Position numbers and translations under genes: made by a program
Shown here: positions 20,914-31,595 of the stretch, piece after piece
Numbering within the stretch: the stretch's first letter is position 1
How the letters are laid out: each line of letters opens with the position of its first letter
Source: Cladorrhinum sp. PSN259
Lineage: Eukaryota; Ascomycota; Sordariomycetes; Sordariales; Podosporaceae
Length of the DNA stretch: 64,000 nucleotides
Assembly (NCBI GenBank): GCA_033725935.1
Contig: MU867110.1
Location: forward strand, 124,001-188,000
Reading direction: 5' to 3'
The notes under the pieces: generated by a model
The model's database searches: none
The model's input: only the letters and a program-made list of their open reading frames with translations
What the model was told of the DNA's origin: nothing

Positions 20914-23810
20914 CTAGGACAAACTTGATAGGAACTTGCTGCTTCTCTTCTTCCCCAACCCAAAACTGAACCTCTCTTTAAGCCCTCCATGCTTAGGACC
21001 ATTCCCACCCAGTTCCGGTGCCGTATCCGATCTCGAGGGTCCACTCAAAGAAGCTGCCATAAACGGAGAGGCTGAGGATGAAGATGATGCCGTCGTAGCT
21101 GTTGCATGCCCATTTCTATGAGGCCCAGCACTGGTGCCATTGGTTCCGTTTTGATATGGCACCGGAATCGGCGGTATCGGTGGAGGAACCTCGGTTGAAT
21201 GGTGACCAGTCGAGTTGCTTTCACCTCCCGCCGTACTTGCCCGACTCTCACTCGCTTCGCTTCGGTCACTGCGATGGTCTGTTTTATTGTCTCCTGATTT
21301 GTCCGACTTGTCGGCTTTGTGATCACCAGCCGTGGTTTTTAGGAATGCGAAGCTTTTTCGCGTCATTGTTCGACCTGCCAGATTAAAGAAGCCCGACCCA
21401 ACGCTGCTCTTAGAATCCTTGACTTCCCCATTTGATTCCTGCGCCGCGACTGCTGTTGGCGACTCTACCGATAGTGATGTCGCTCTCTTTCGTCGCTTCT
21501 CATCCTCGGCGGCTTGCTGTTTGCTCTGTTTCATGGCCTTTTGAAGCTGCTCCTGCTCTGTCAATGCCGCCTCGCGGAACTTGTCTAGCCTTTCCTGCTT
21601 CTCCTTCGCGACTTGTTTTGCTTGCTCTTTCTCTGCAGCTTTCTCTGCAGCTTTTCGAGCCTTCTCCTGGGCTTTTAGTTCTTTTTGCTCCTTCTTCTCC
21701 CGGGATTTGCCTTCCTTGAACTTCGTCGGTGAGGCCGTGGCTGCTTCATCAGCCTTGGTCATGACTGCTGGAGCGGGCGGTGGTGCAGCAACTAGCGGAT
21801 GTGTATAGGACTCGGCCTGTGCCGATGATGGCGATACAGGTGAGATGGGGCTGGAAATGTCTACTGGCGCTGTCTTTGCATGGTCTAAAGTTGTCAAGGT
21901 TTCGTCCTCGTCCAGAGTCGGAAGTGGTTGCGTGCTGAGCTTTGAAAGCGGGATAGTGTGAGTTCCATTCGCCTGGTCAGTGCTGGGCGAGACTGCGGCG
22001 AGGTCAGCAGACAAGCTGGCTTCTTTGACCTGCTCCATCCCTTCGGCTTCCATCTCTTCCCGTACCTTCTCCCATGTCGTCTCCTGATAAAACAGCACAT
22101 ATGCACAAGCCATTCCAGGCTTGTCACCGAAAAAGTTCTTAACAAAGTGCTTATCCACAGGCTCGACCATCTCGTCATCGAAGAGAAGCCACCCCTTATC
22201 TTTGGTCTTGATGACTGCGACATAGTGTCCGTGGTAGGCATTCCCGCCAATGTGAATAACAACGGCATACAGCTCATACATTCGGTCCTGATCCTCAGCA
22301 TCATCCGTGGTGTTAAACATGCGAATGTGGTAGGGATACACGATCCTGTGAAAGAGTTTCTGCAGCCGGCTGTAGTCCTCGGTATACTTGAACCGTTTCA
22401 GGTGCAGAGCCATGACCTTGGGTAATTTTTTGACTTTCATCCTCTTCTCTGCCTCTTGCAGACCGCCGCAATGGTCGCAATGGAACTTGTTGCGCTCGCA
22501 CAGCATTTCCTCGGCCGAGAACTTTTGTAGACATGACGTTACTGACGAGTGCTCTTCAAGGTCAATTGACAGGTCCAGAAAGGTCTCGTCTCTCTGTGAC
22601 GTGGTCTCGCAGGTCAGACACCTGGTTTCTGAGGTCAGCACGCCTTCAAATATGTCGTGCACCCATCCTGCCCCTTGCGTCCTTGCGCCGGCCGCAGTGT
22701 TGCTTTTAGCTACCATAGCATCACTTGCTGACGACCTATCATCTTGGCTCCTGCTTTCTGCTAGTTCCTGCATCCGCTTGGCGTTCGCTTCCACGTTGGC
22801 GATCACGTCATTCAGGATCAGGCCGTAAAATTCGTGGGCGTCCTGGTGCATCGAGTTGCGAAACATTTCATTGTCGCGCTTAAAGATGTCGAGGAATCTT
22901 TGGGGACTTAGCACGCCAGTCCTTGATTCGCTCTCAATGAGGGTGGTAAATATGTCTTTGAGGCCTGTAAAGGTGCATTCTTCCATCCCATATGCATCTG
23001 GATTTTCCTGGGCGAGCTCCAGGACTGGCCCCTTGATCATGGCCTGTTTCTTCTTGTATTCTGGCGCATCGGGTTTGTCCTCGGGTCGCACAGGTGTGGT
23101 CCCAGGAGCCAATTGCCCTCCACCCAAAACCTGTCGCTGCTTTGCTTGTGCCGAGCCAGCCTTGCCTTTGGCATCCTTCGCATTCGGTTGCACCACGGGC
23201 GCCCGTATTGTGACATTGACTTTCTTCCGCACATCATTCGCGTCATCTGGGTGCAGTAAGGGATAGCTGACAACACTTTCTCGAAAAGGGTCGGAATAAT
23301 ACAGCGCCTGAAGAATTGAGTTGCAGTAGCTGGGGAGGGAAAAGGGGGTCAGGGTCAGCGCGCCATCACCGGTCCGTTCGAGGAAGTTGTGTCTGCATAC
23401 CATGTGTTCCCGAACTAGGGCGAGCAGCGAACATTAGCTTTTTGTTGCGTCGCGGTTGTGCATACGTGGGTGGGGGGCCTTGTTCTTACATTCTCCAACC
23501 CAAAGAACTTGTCACTCCCATCTTCACGTATCGGTCCAGCATTCTGCAGTAGCCTTTCGACCGGTGTCAGGTCAAGTGTTGATTCATCCTTGGCCTTGCC
23601 TTTGGATGACGATGTAGCGCCATCGTTTCGCGAGATTCCCTAGGAAAAAAAAGCCAAATGTCAGGTCCTGTCAGGTCCGGGGCACTGGGTTTCACGCGGC
23701 AGGAAGGGACCGAAAGTTGACCCAGAGCTAAGACTAGGACTCGGGTCCCCCATCTTGGAACTTGTACATACAGTGCCAGCGACTTTTAATTTCTGGAAAA
23801 ACCCCGCCAT
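20914..23810 (-). CDS. creB: CreB-like ubiquitin-specific protease (USP12/46, Ubp9/13 family)
   Basis: Four exons: 23810-23772, 23639-23490, a 14-nt microexon 23414-23401, and 23329-20914, giving 872 aa. Splicing yields LLQNAGPIREDGSDKFFGLE, then NFGNTCYCNSILQALYYSDP, the USP Cys box, with catalytic Cys at residue 68. The His box is GGNAYHGHYVAVIKT (about 425-438), followed by GWLLFDDEMVEPVD and ACAYVLFYQE. Zinc-finger cysteines appear as CLTCETTS and CDHCGG. The C-terminal third is disordered with a long Lys/Glu/Ala coiled coil (about residues 585-660). In Aspergillus, CreB with the WD40 protein CreC acts in carbon catabolite repression; the yeast and human relatives also need WD40 partners. 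Orthology is inferred from the catalytic core and coiled-coil architecture. Reading through the Cys-box intron gives a false start (MVCRHNF) that is not the gene's N-terminus. Confidence 0.92.
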
Positions 23811-26800
23811 TGTGAGCGCCGAAGAGATTAGACAGGCGGCGCGTCACTCGTCAGGCGGGGACGAATGCGATGCGGCCGCACAATCGAACGCTCAAGAGTG
23901 TGTTCTGAACGCAAGGGAAGGCAGAGTTTGGGGAATCGACGCGCAATGGGCGGCTCTGAGTGGAGTGATGTTGTCGCCAGCTGAGCATCCGCCGGAACCG
24001 AAAAACCTATGCAATAACAGATACCAGTCGGTCGTGACAATGATTGTTCACGCGCACAGTCGAAATGCAAGGGGATTCGGGTCGCGATATCGGATCAATT
24101 TCTCGGCGCGTCCAGTGGTGGTGTTGGATGGATGATAGAATGAATGGTGGTTCTGGAGAAAGCTGGGATCTGGGTCTGGACCGGGTCGCAATCGCTCGAC
24201 GTAAGCTCGGCGTTTTTCTGCGAAGTGTGTGTCCCGTCCATACGGCAGATGGAAAGCTGGAAAGGCCAAAATAAGGTTGGCAGCTGGAGCTGCGGCAAAG
24301 GAGCGTAAAAAATTGAGGAAAAAGCGAGCGCTGGATGTTGAGGCGCCTTGCCCTGGCCATGCAGCTCAACCCATCGAGGTAACGAGGTTCCTGTACTTTC
24401 CAAGCCAAGTACCCGAATGTCACCTCATCAGGGACCAACTCGATTCCAGAATAGTTCCTCGGCGGGGTGTGGGTCTCGGTGCTGAGAGGGAAGAGCTCCA
24501 CTGGGACCTCATTCGCAGTGAACACCTTCCCCCTCCTTTCAACCCCCCAAGGGAACCCTTCTGTTCAAAAGTTTCTCCTTGTCCCAATGGTTAGGGATCT
24601 TTCGCGGCAACTGCTCTGGCTTTTTGGTCCTTGTCGCCCAATGCTGCCAGATGCAACGGGTTTTCACGATGGACAGCCGAGTCCCTCCGTCCAGACCCTC
24701 TACATACCCCAATGCATGCTTGTTGAGAAACCGTTGAATTAGTGTCCGCCCTAGCGGATAAATTGAAGCGGGTCTACCTATCCAACTTCATTTAGTCTGG
24801 GCCTTCAATGTTGATATTCAATTGAACTTGGCCCAAAATCCCAAGATGCGAGATCAGATGGCTGGGTCAACGTCAAGCTTTGTGGCTGCTCCATCACAAG
24901 ACAAAGTCATCTGGGCATCAACAGAGAGAGTGAGGAAAGGCGAATAGGCGCTAATTGGGCCCCTTCCTGAGGGATTGGATGGGCCTGAGGTCCAAGGTTA
25001 CATGCCCGACGGTGTGGTTGCAATATAGGTTCTGCTTGGTCAGGAAACCAGCACCAATGGTATGGGATCCCAAATCCTTACGACCACGGGTTAAGCCATG
25101 GATACCACGGTCGAGTCCGCGAGTACGGAAGTGTGGGGTAAAATTCTAAGACATCCCATCCCGAAGACTCGCTTGCAGGCGTCGGCCAAATGATGCGCGC
25201 ATCTTTTATATTATCTTTTTATCCGCGCTGAGCCGTTTGGTTGCCCACGACACGGGAAACAAAATTCACATTGCCCGGAAAATCAACCATTTTTTCTTCA
25301 CTGAATCTTCAACGAGATGGACGGGAGTGTGCCAAAGACTCTTAGCTTCTGTAAGGGGTTGAAGAATCTCACACTAAAGACCCTGCAAACTTGCAGTGAG
25401 CAGGTACACACAAAGTACCACGACTTCGCGTGGCCAAATCCGCGATGCAGGGCCGCCTTTGCGGGAGGAGATGCACCTTCCGTAATCCGTACCAGAGTAT
25501 CTACCCACGCAAACTCGCCTGTCACTTGAAGTTGCAGTAGGCTTCATGCTGGGGAACGAACCCCTGGACCGCACATCCCATCATTCCCGTCATCCCACTT
25601 CGCACTTCCAGGAATCTCACTGGCCAGAATTTCTTACTCTATCCAGCAATCAGAGCCGACAAATTGGGGGGCGCTTGAATTCAATGGCCCTGGAACGAGC
25701 TCGGCCTTGATTAAGTGAGACCTTCCCGCAATCTGCTTGATGACGAAATAGATCCTACCTGCATCCGCTCTTTAATCTGCCATGTGGGACACTTGCCATC
25801 ACGAGCAGTCCTATTACCTCTTGGCTCTTTTCAAGCCTTCCAATCTACAGGACTTCAGAGCTCATGATGTCCAAACTGAGGATTAGATTTCCTATCCAAG
25901 CCGCGGTAAGCCCTTCTCAGGACTCCATAACGCACATAATGACGATGCCCAGAGGTTCCTGTCCCCCAAAAGTACTGTAACCAATACCTCAACCCCCTTC
26001 CCACCCTCAATCTCACCCAGCCATGTACATCATACAACATGAAGAACTACTGACACTGGTAGTTTGCCGAAACCACATGGAAGATGCTGGCGGCGTCACT
26101 CAGCCCAATCCGCACATACATACGGGAAGGATATGCAATACTGTTACTGGTTACCACGCAGCAAGTAGTGTAATCAGCGCACAAAAAGTAGAAGCCTCTT
26201 TCTCTCTCTCGCTCTCTCAAGACTGCATACATACACTATATGTTTTTTTTCCAAATATCCGGGTAAAACGATGACCAATCCTCTCCACCACACCGCAGAT
26301 ACACCGCATTCATCCATCCCATTCCTTCGCCGGCACCTCCGTGCCACAGAAAAAATCGCAGCACTGGGTCTCCTGTAGGGGGTGCCTACCTCGTCCCACA
26401 CAGAGGAACCGAGAAAATCGCCGAAGATTAGAGAGGCAACATGCGCAGTTACGTCAACTCTGAGCATTCTATACAGAGTACAGGATCCAATATGCAGCGT
26501 ACACAGGTACCCACACACCACAACACTTGCACTCAGTTAGATAACCCACCCTGGACAGGAAAGGGGGGGGGGGCTTCGACACAGTTTCTGTGCGTAAAAT
26601 GTTATCTTGTATCTTCAAATACCATATGACAACATGGGATCTAGTGTCTTCTTCCAACCTCACATGTTACAATCGCCACAAGTAGAAATGGTCTGAGCTC
26701 TTTTCTCACTCATCAGAATAATTATATACCTGGAGAACTTTGACCCACAACCTACTCAATAACTCACCTATGACCCACACATATGGAACCGGTTGGATAT

Positions 26801-27627
26801 AAAGCATGGTTTACCTGATGACAAAAAAAAGACGACAGGCGTGAAGCTGTTGTTTTGAAGAAAGGACAATCCTATCACAAAATGGCCGCTGGACGAAGGG
26901 AACCGTAATCTGCTGGCTGTATGTACAACACGAAAGAACTGCAAACCCAGCAGTATATTACATCTTTAAGACCAGCATATAGGTAGCCAAGATCTTTGTT
27001 CAATTATCTCGCAAAACAAAACCATCATATGTCGATCAGAAATGGAAAGATCTCCTCATTTTCCCCAAGCTAGGTGTCACTACAAGAGGAAACTCTAGTA
27101 TATCTTACAAAAAACAGAGCACACTACCCCCAACCCAACCACATTCATCAACCCACTCCATGGGTTGTTATTGTTTTTAGATGTCTTTCAGTGTGGTATA
27201 AACAAGTTGCCCGAAAAAAACAAACATATGCGGTGGCGGCCCCATCTTCCAACCCTGTCACTTCATGTGTCTCTCTTTCTCTCCTTTTCTCTTCAACAAG
27301 GTCTGCCTTTTGTGGTATATTCCCAGCACTCCTTGGTAGAAAAAAAATAGCATAAACACCCCTCTTCCGGAAAAAAATTCCCTTTCCCAAGCCCAATAAA
27401 AAGATGTACACCTCTCCTCTCTTCACTTTGATATTTTGTGTATAAGAACTTCGCCTTGCCAACCTAGTCCTCCCTCTTGCCCGTGTGCGTGTAGTTTGTG
27501 TAGTGGTTTCAATAGCTGGTCAATCAAAACACCAACCCAATTATTTTACCCCTTCCCCGCCCCGTCATATCACGTTCTTCCATGTCACTGCCAATTCCAA
27601 ACCGCATCTTCATTCTTATCATTGCAT
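23811..27627. other. Large intergenic region (3.8 kb)
   Basis: This is the longest gene-free stretch in the window. It spans from the 5' end of the creB-like gene to the 3' end of the Sec61 beta gene, both on the minus strand. Many short frames occur in all six phases, but none shows a family motif or a sensible exon chain. An 11-G run lies at about 26563-26573 and a CT-rich tract at about 26200-26219. I looked for tRNA, 5S rRNA and U-snRNA signatures and found none. Confidence 0.45.
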
Positions 27628-28211
27628 TTAGCTTGAGAAGCGGCGGGTGAGCTTGGCGATGACTGTAAAAGTTTGTTAGCAATTTGTTTTACCTGGATCA
27701 CCAGCTCGATATTCAGCTATGTCCTATTTCGGTAAATACTCACTGTGAAGGGCAACAACGCTGAAGATGAACACGAGTGAGAGGACAAGAACAACGACGG
27801 GGTCGACCTTAAGGCCGGGGGACTCGTCAGTGTAGAGGCGAAGCATGGTGCTGCTGGAACCGCCAGCACCAGCGGCGCGGGTGCTATTTGGTCTGGCATT
27901 GGCGATCTTCTCCTTCTGATCGGCAGCGGCTCTGCGACGGATGGCAGTGCGGGCACCGCCGGGGGGAGGGGGAGAAGAGGGACGGGCGCTGGCGCCGGTG
28001 GCGGCACCCGTGGCGGGGCCGGCTGGTGAAGAGGCACGGGGAGAAGACTGCATCCGGGAAAAGACTAATCAGCAATTGTTTGGCGATGGATTGGATTCAC
28101 CGAAGCTCTGCTGGGGAGAAGCAGCAGCAACAAGCTATCGCGAATATCGGAGCTGCCGCCATGCGGAATGGGATTGCTTCTAGGAGATTGATTTCATAGA
28201 TTTCTTACCAT
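27628..28211 (-). CDS. SBH1: Sec61 beta subunit of the ER translocon (Sbh1)
   Basis: Three exons: 28211-28209 (ATG only, donor GTAAGA), 28047-27744 and 27662-27628, giving 113 aa. The N-terminus SSPRASSPAGP leads into a Gly/Ala/Pro-rich linker. The Sec61 beta core follows: GGARTAIRRRAAADQKEKI, then STRAAGAGGSSSTMLRLYTD and ESPGLKVDPVVVLVLSLVFI, running into the tail-anchor helix and ending HIIAKLTRRFSS. The last exon supplies the final 11 residues, restoring the conserved end that the unspliced frame lacks. An in-frame ATG exists at 28053, but there CAG within ATGCAG serves well as an acceptor, and joining to ATG|GTAAGA gives the family's usual MSSPRA start. Sec61 beta is a tail-anchored subunit of the Sec61 channel. 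Confidence 0.93.
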
Positions 28212-29974
28212 TGCGTATGGGTATGTGTGGAAAATTAGAAGTTGATATGCGCCAAAAGAAGAAGAAAGACGTGCGACGAAGGAGAGAATGTAATGGTGTT
28301 AAGTTGGTGAGGTCGCGTAGGAATTGGTTTCTCGAGTGCCGGGACACGCCGTGCAATCGTCCACGTTCCCCTAAAGCCAGGTGATCCGTGCTCCCCAATT
28401 GAGGCCACGGTTTGGGGAACGAGCGAGGGTCTGAGCCGCAATTTTGTTCGGCCGCGGCCCGGGTTGCTGGGCTTTAAACTCTTGGCTTGGCATCAAAGCC
28501 CTCCAAGCAATCACGATTCACTAGGGTTATCTTAGTCTCAACATTCAGCAACGACAGTGATTTTCAAGTCCCAAATAAAGGCAGTGAAGTGGCATTTGTT
28601 GAAGACAGGTGTTTCTTTCCTAGTTGGACAACATTACGCAAAGCTCTGTCCACCACCACATGATCCGATACCTAACTCTTCACGCATCACTGCACTTACT
28701 CCACAAACATCACGTCAGAAGAAGCCAGCATGACCCTTGCATAGCACTTACACACTCCAGTCAAGGTAAAGGTAATACCATACGATGGTCCAATGTAGTG
28801 TAGCTTGATAGATTACAAACAGGAATCAAGTCTGGACAGCGCGCTATACATAAGCACATGATGTGGTAGGGTGAGCGGGTTTAATATTTTGCTTCGTGAT
28901 TGGTGATGACATGTGGTATAATTTTTTCTTTCGGGACAACAACAAATAAAAAGGTCAAGTAAAATCGATAACACGAGAGAAGAAGCCGAAAAAAAAGGAA
29001 AAGAAAAGAAAATAAGACCCCCCAGTAAGAAAGTAAAAGAGAAAAAGAAAAGGAAAAAGAAAGGTTGTCTCGCCCAGTGTGCGTACCTGGATGCCGCTAT
29101 CTCGGTGAGAGGGGTGTGTGTGTGTTCTGTGCGTGTATATGGCTGACAAAAGAAAAGAGCTGGGAAAAACAAAACAACCCCAACAAATAAATCAAAACAA
29201 CAGGAAGCTCGGATATCTGACACAATGCACCCCCTTCCTCCTCTTTCTGCTGCGCCTCATCCACTCCGACAATAATCACCGCTCTGGTTGTCCTCCTTTC
29301 CACTCCCTACCCGACAACCGCATCACCGTCTGCCCTCTGATGATAGCTAAGAAAAGAATAATAGAAGAAGAAAACAGAAACGAGGGACAAAAAGTCGTCG
29401 CCCGGACTTATAGCCAAACCCCCTCCCCAAAACACAGTTTGTAGTTCCCGAATTTCCATTTGCTCAAAGCAATGAGCAGAAGTGCTTCATTTTCTGCCCC
29501 GTCCTTCTCTTTCCATCCGCTTTTTGCCTTCCTTGGTTAGTTGTAGTTCAAACAAAAACCAACCACCATCTGAATATCTTCCCATACATCAGAAGTTATG
29601 AGTAACATCCCTCTCTCCCACTTTCGCTCAGCCCAATACCGTTGCACCATTCATTCTATGCGAGATTTTTTCAGACGGACGGTAGGAAAACTGAGAATTG
29701 TATCAAATGAACCCATCATACCATTGTTTGTGTTTTTTTTAAAGAAAAATAATTAAAACAGTATGATGTTGACGCATCTACGCCATTTCTTGTCTCTTCC
29801 ATGACCGTATCTCTTTCTCTGCGCCAGAGGTATAAAAACAAGTAAATGTCCCTGCTATGACAAGCCAGAGTCAATGAAGTCGTGGGCGCTGGGGGTATTG
29901 GTGTAAGTAGTGGTGGTTTGTGTGCAATAGAAAAAGAAACGAAGTTTGATATAGAACAAGGAAAAAGGATCGCT
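28212..29974. other. Tandem intergenic region Sec61 beta-phosphatase
   Basis: This 1.76-kb spacer contains purine-rich tracts at about 28980-29065 (long GAAA/GGAAAA runs). Short frames here follow the biased composition and show no family features. It should hold the Sec61 beta promoter and the 3' UTR of the phosphatase gene. Confidence 0.45.
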
Positions 29975-31595
29975 TCAAAGAGTGACATCGAGGACCAAGC
30001 TGACGTCTTGGACGTTAGAGCTAGCAAGGTCTTCAAGAACTGGGATTAGGTCGAGCAGCTCGTTATCATGAGCATCCGAGAACCAACTGCTAATCGGCAC
30101 GGCATGCTGAGGGTGGAAGATGTACGAAGTGGGCGAGTTGTCGATAATGATGGTGTCTTTGAGGTCACGGCCAACCTGAGACAGGTCTTTCACGTAATTG
30201 CCCTGGTGGTTGTAGCAACTTTCACGGAAAAGTCGATGGTGAACAACCTTGTGAATGTCGAGTTGGTCAAGGAGAGGATCACCATACTATAACTGCCGTC
30301 AGTGGTTTTGTCCGAACTGGTTGTCAAGTTGGATCCACATACCTTGGATACAGAGGCCGTGAAGACGACAACTTCATAAAGCTCACCAACTCTCTTCATG
30401 AACTGGTCGACACCCGGTCGCTTGATTACATAGACATTATGGTAATTGCCCTCAATTTCCACGGGTATCGTGAAGTCGGCTTGGTGGAGAATCTGTGACG
30501 GTCAGTGGTGTGGTCAAAGGATAGGGTGTCAACAACGAAACGCACCTTGAATGAGCTGTGAACCAGAGTTTCATCCAAATCAAGGACGAGGCATTTCCTG
30601 CCCTTGAATTCGGGAGCTTGCGGAGGAAGAAGGAATCGCTGGGGTTGGTCGGGTGCGAACGCAGGAGGGGTCTCAACTAGGCTGCTAGTGGGTGGGTTGG
30701 GAGCTGTCGGTACAGGCCCTGGTGGCGGAGGAGGGACTCTGGGAAGTTGCTCTTCGGTGGTTGTGCTGGACCCCTGTGCGGCGGATTGTCGCGAGTTGTC
30801 AGCATCGGGCATGGGGCTATCGCCCTCATTATCCCTCTCAGATGTAGCCTCCTCGATCGTCTCAGTCTCGGCATTGGTCGAGTGCGGGGGATCCACGGAG
30901 ATTACCGGGTTGCTTGAGCCCGGGCTAACAAGTGTTGTCTGCTTCGACTCCCCGTTTGATCCATCACCCACGGTAGATTGATCCTGGGTGCTTGTTCCAG
31001 AGATTCGGTTCCCGTTCTTTGCTGTGCCCTGAGACGATTGAGCTAGCTGGCTCGATTCCTTTTCAAAAAGCTGGGTCTTGCTTCCTGAAGGCTGCTCTGA
31101 TGGGGTTGCAGTTCTGCGGCTAGCAGTTTGGGGCCGAGCAGGAATCTTGTCAAGCTTGTGGGATGGTACTGCTGGCTCAGTATCCAAGCCATTTGCGCTA
31201 TCCGGTACACCGCAGCATCCAAAGAGGGCCAAAAATCCGCCCTTTTTCTTCTTGTGGGATGGGGCTGCGGGTGAGCTGGGTTCTGATTGCCCGGGTGTCG
31301 CTGTCGGTCCTGTTCCAACACCTAAACGGTTACTAGATGCGCTTCCATTTCGATTTCGGCCCAACCTACTTCCTTTGGACTCCTTGGAGTGTCCGCCAAT
31401 GCTGTCTCTGGGGTCGCTCGCAGTTGCGCCGCTAAGGCCAGTGGCCGTCGGAGAAGGCTGAACCCTCTGGGACGATGACCGTGATGGCACCGTGAGGCCA
31501 CGACCCTTCTTGGACCCATCCTCCGGCGCGAGATACTCCTTCTCCTTAGAGCTTCCCGATGCTCCTTGCGCCCTATCTTCTGTGCTCCAGGCCAT
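29975..31595 (-). CDS. Psr1/2-like SCP-family protein phosphatase (NIF/FCP1 domain)
   Basis: Three exons: 31595-30546, 30492-30343 and 30286-29975, giving 503 aa. The N-terminal 320 residues are Ser/Thr/Pro-rich and contain a Cys pair in FLALFGCCGVPDS (about 119-131). Yeast Psr1/2 carry an N-terminal cysteine pair used for membrane anchoring. The catalytic domain begins at KCLVLDLDETLVHSSFK with the DxDxT motif (D339, D341), continues with ILHQADFTIPVEIEG and FMKRVGELYEVVVFTASVSK, then YGDPLLDQLDIHKVVHHRLF, and ends with TIIIDNSPTSYIFHPQHAVP and SWFSDAHDNELLDLIPVLED. Family knowledge: Psr phosphatases with Whi2 act in general stress and salt response in yeast. Introns are 53 and 56 bp, with GTGCGT and GTATGT donors. 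Confidence 0.92.

Noticed and set aside
23330..23403. N-terminus MVCRHNFLERTG... of the long creB-like frame
   Set aside because: It is read from the microexon end and the following intron. The real sequence joins the microexon to CAG|CTACTGC.
25530..25575. tRNA T-arm-like sequence (GGGGTTCGTTCCCC on the minus strand)
   Set aside because: No acceptor stem, D-arm or anticodon arm can be placed around it, and the loop has six bases rather than seven.
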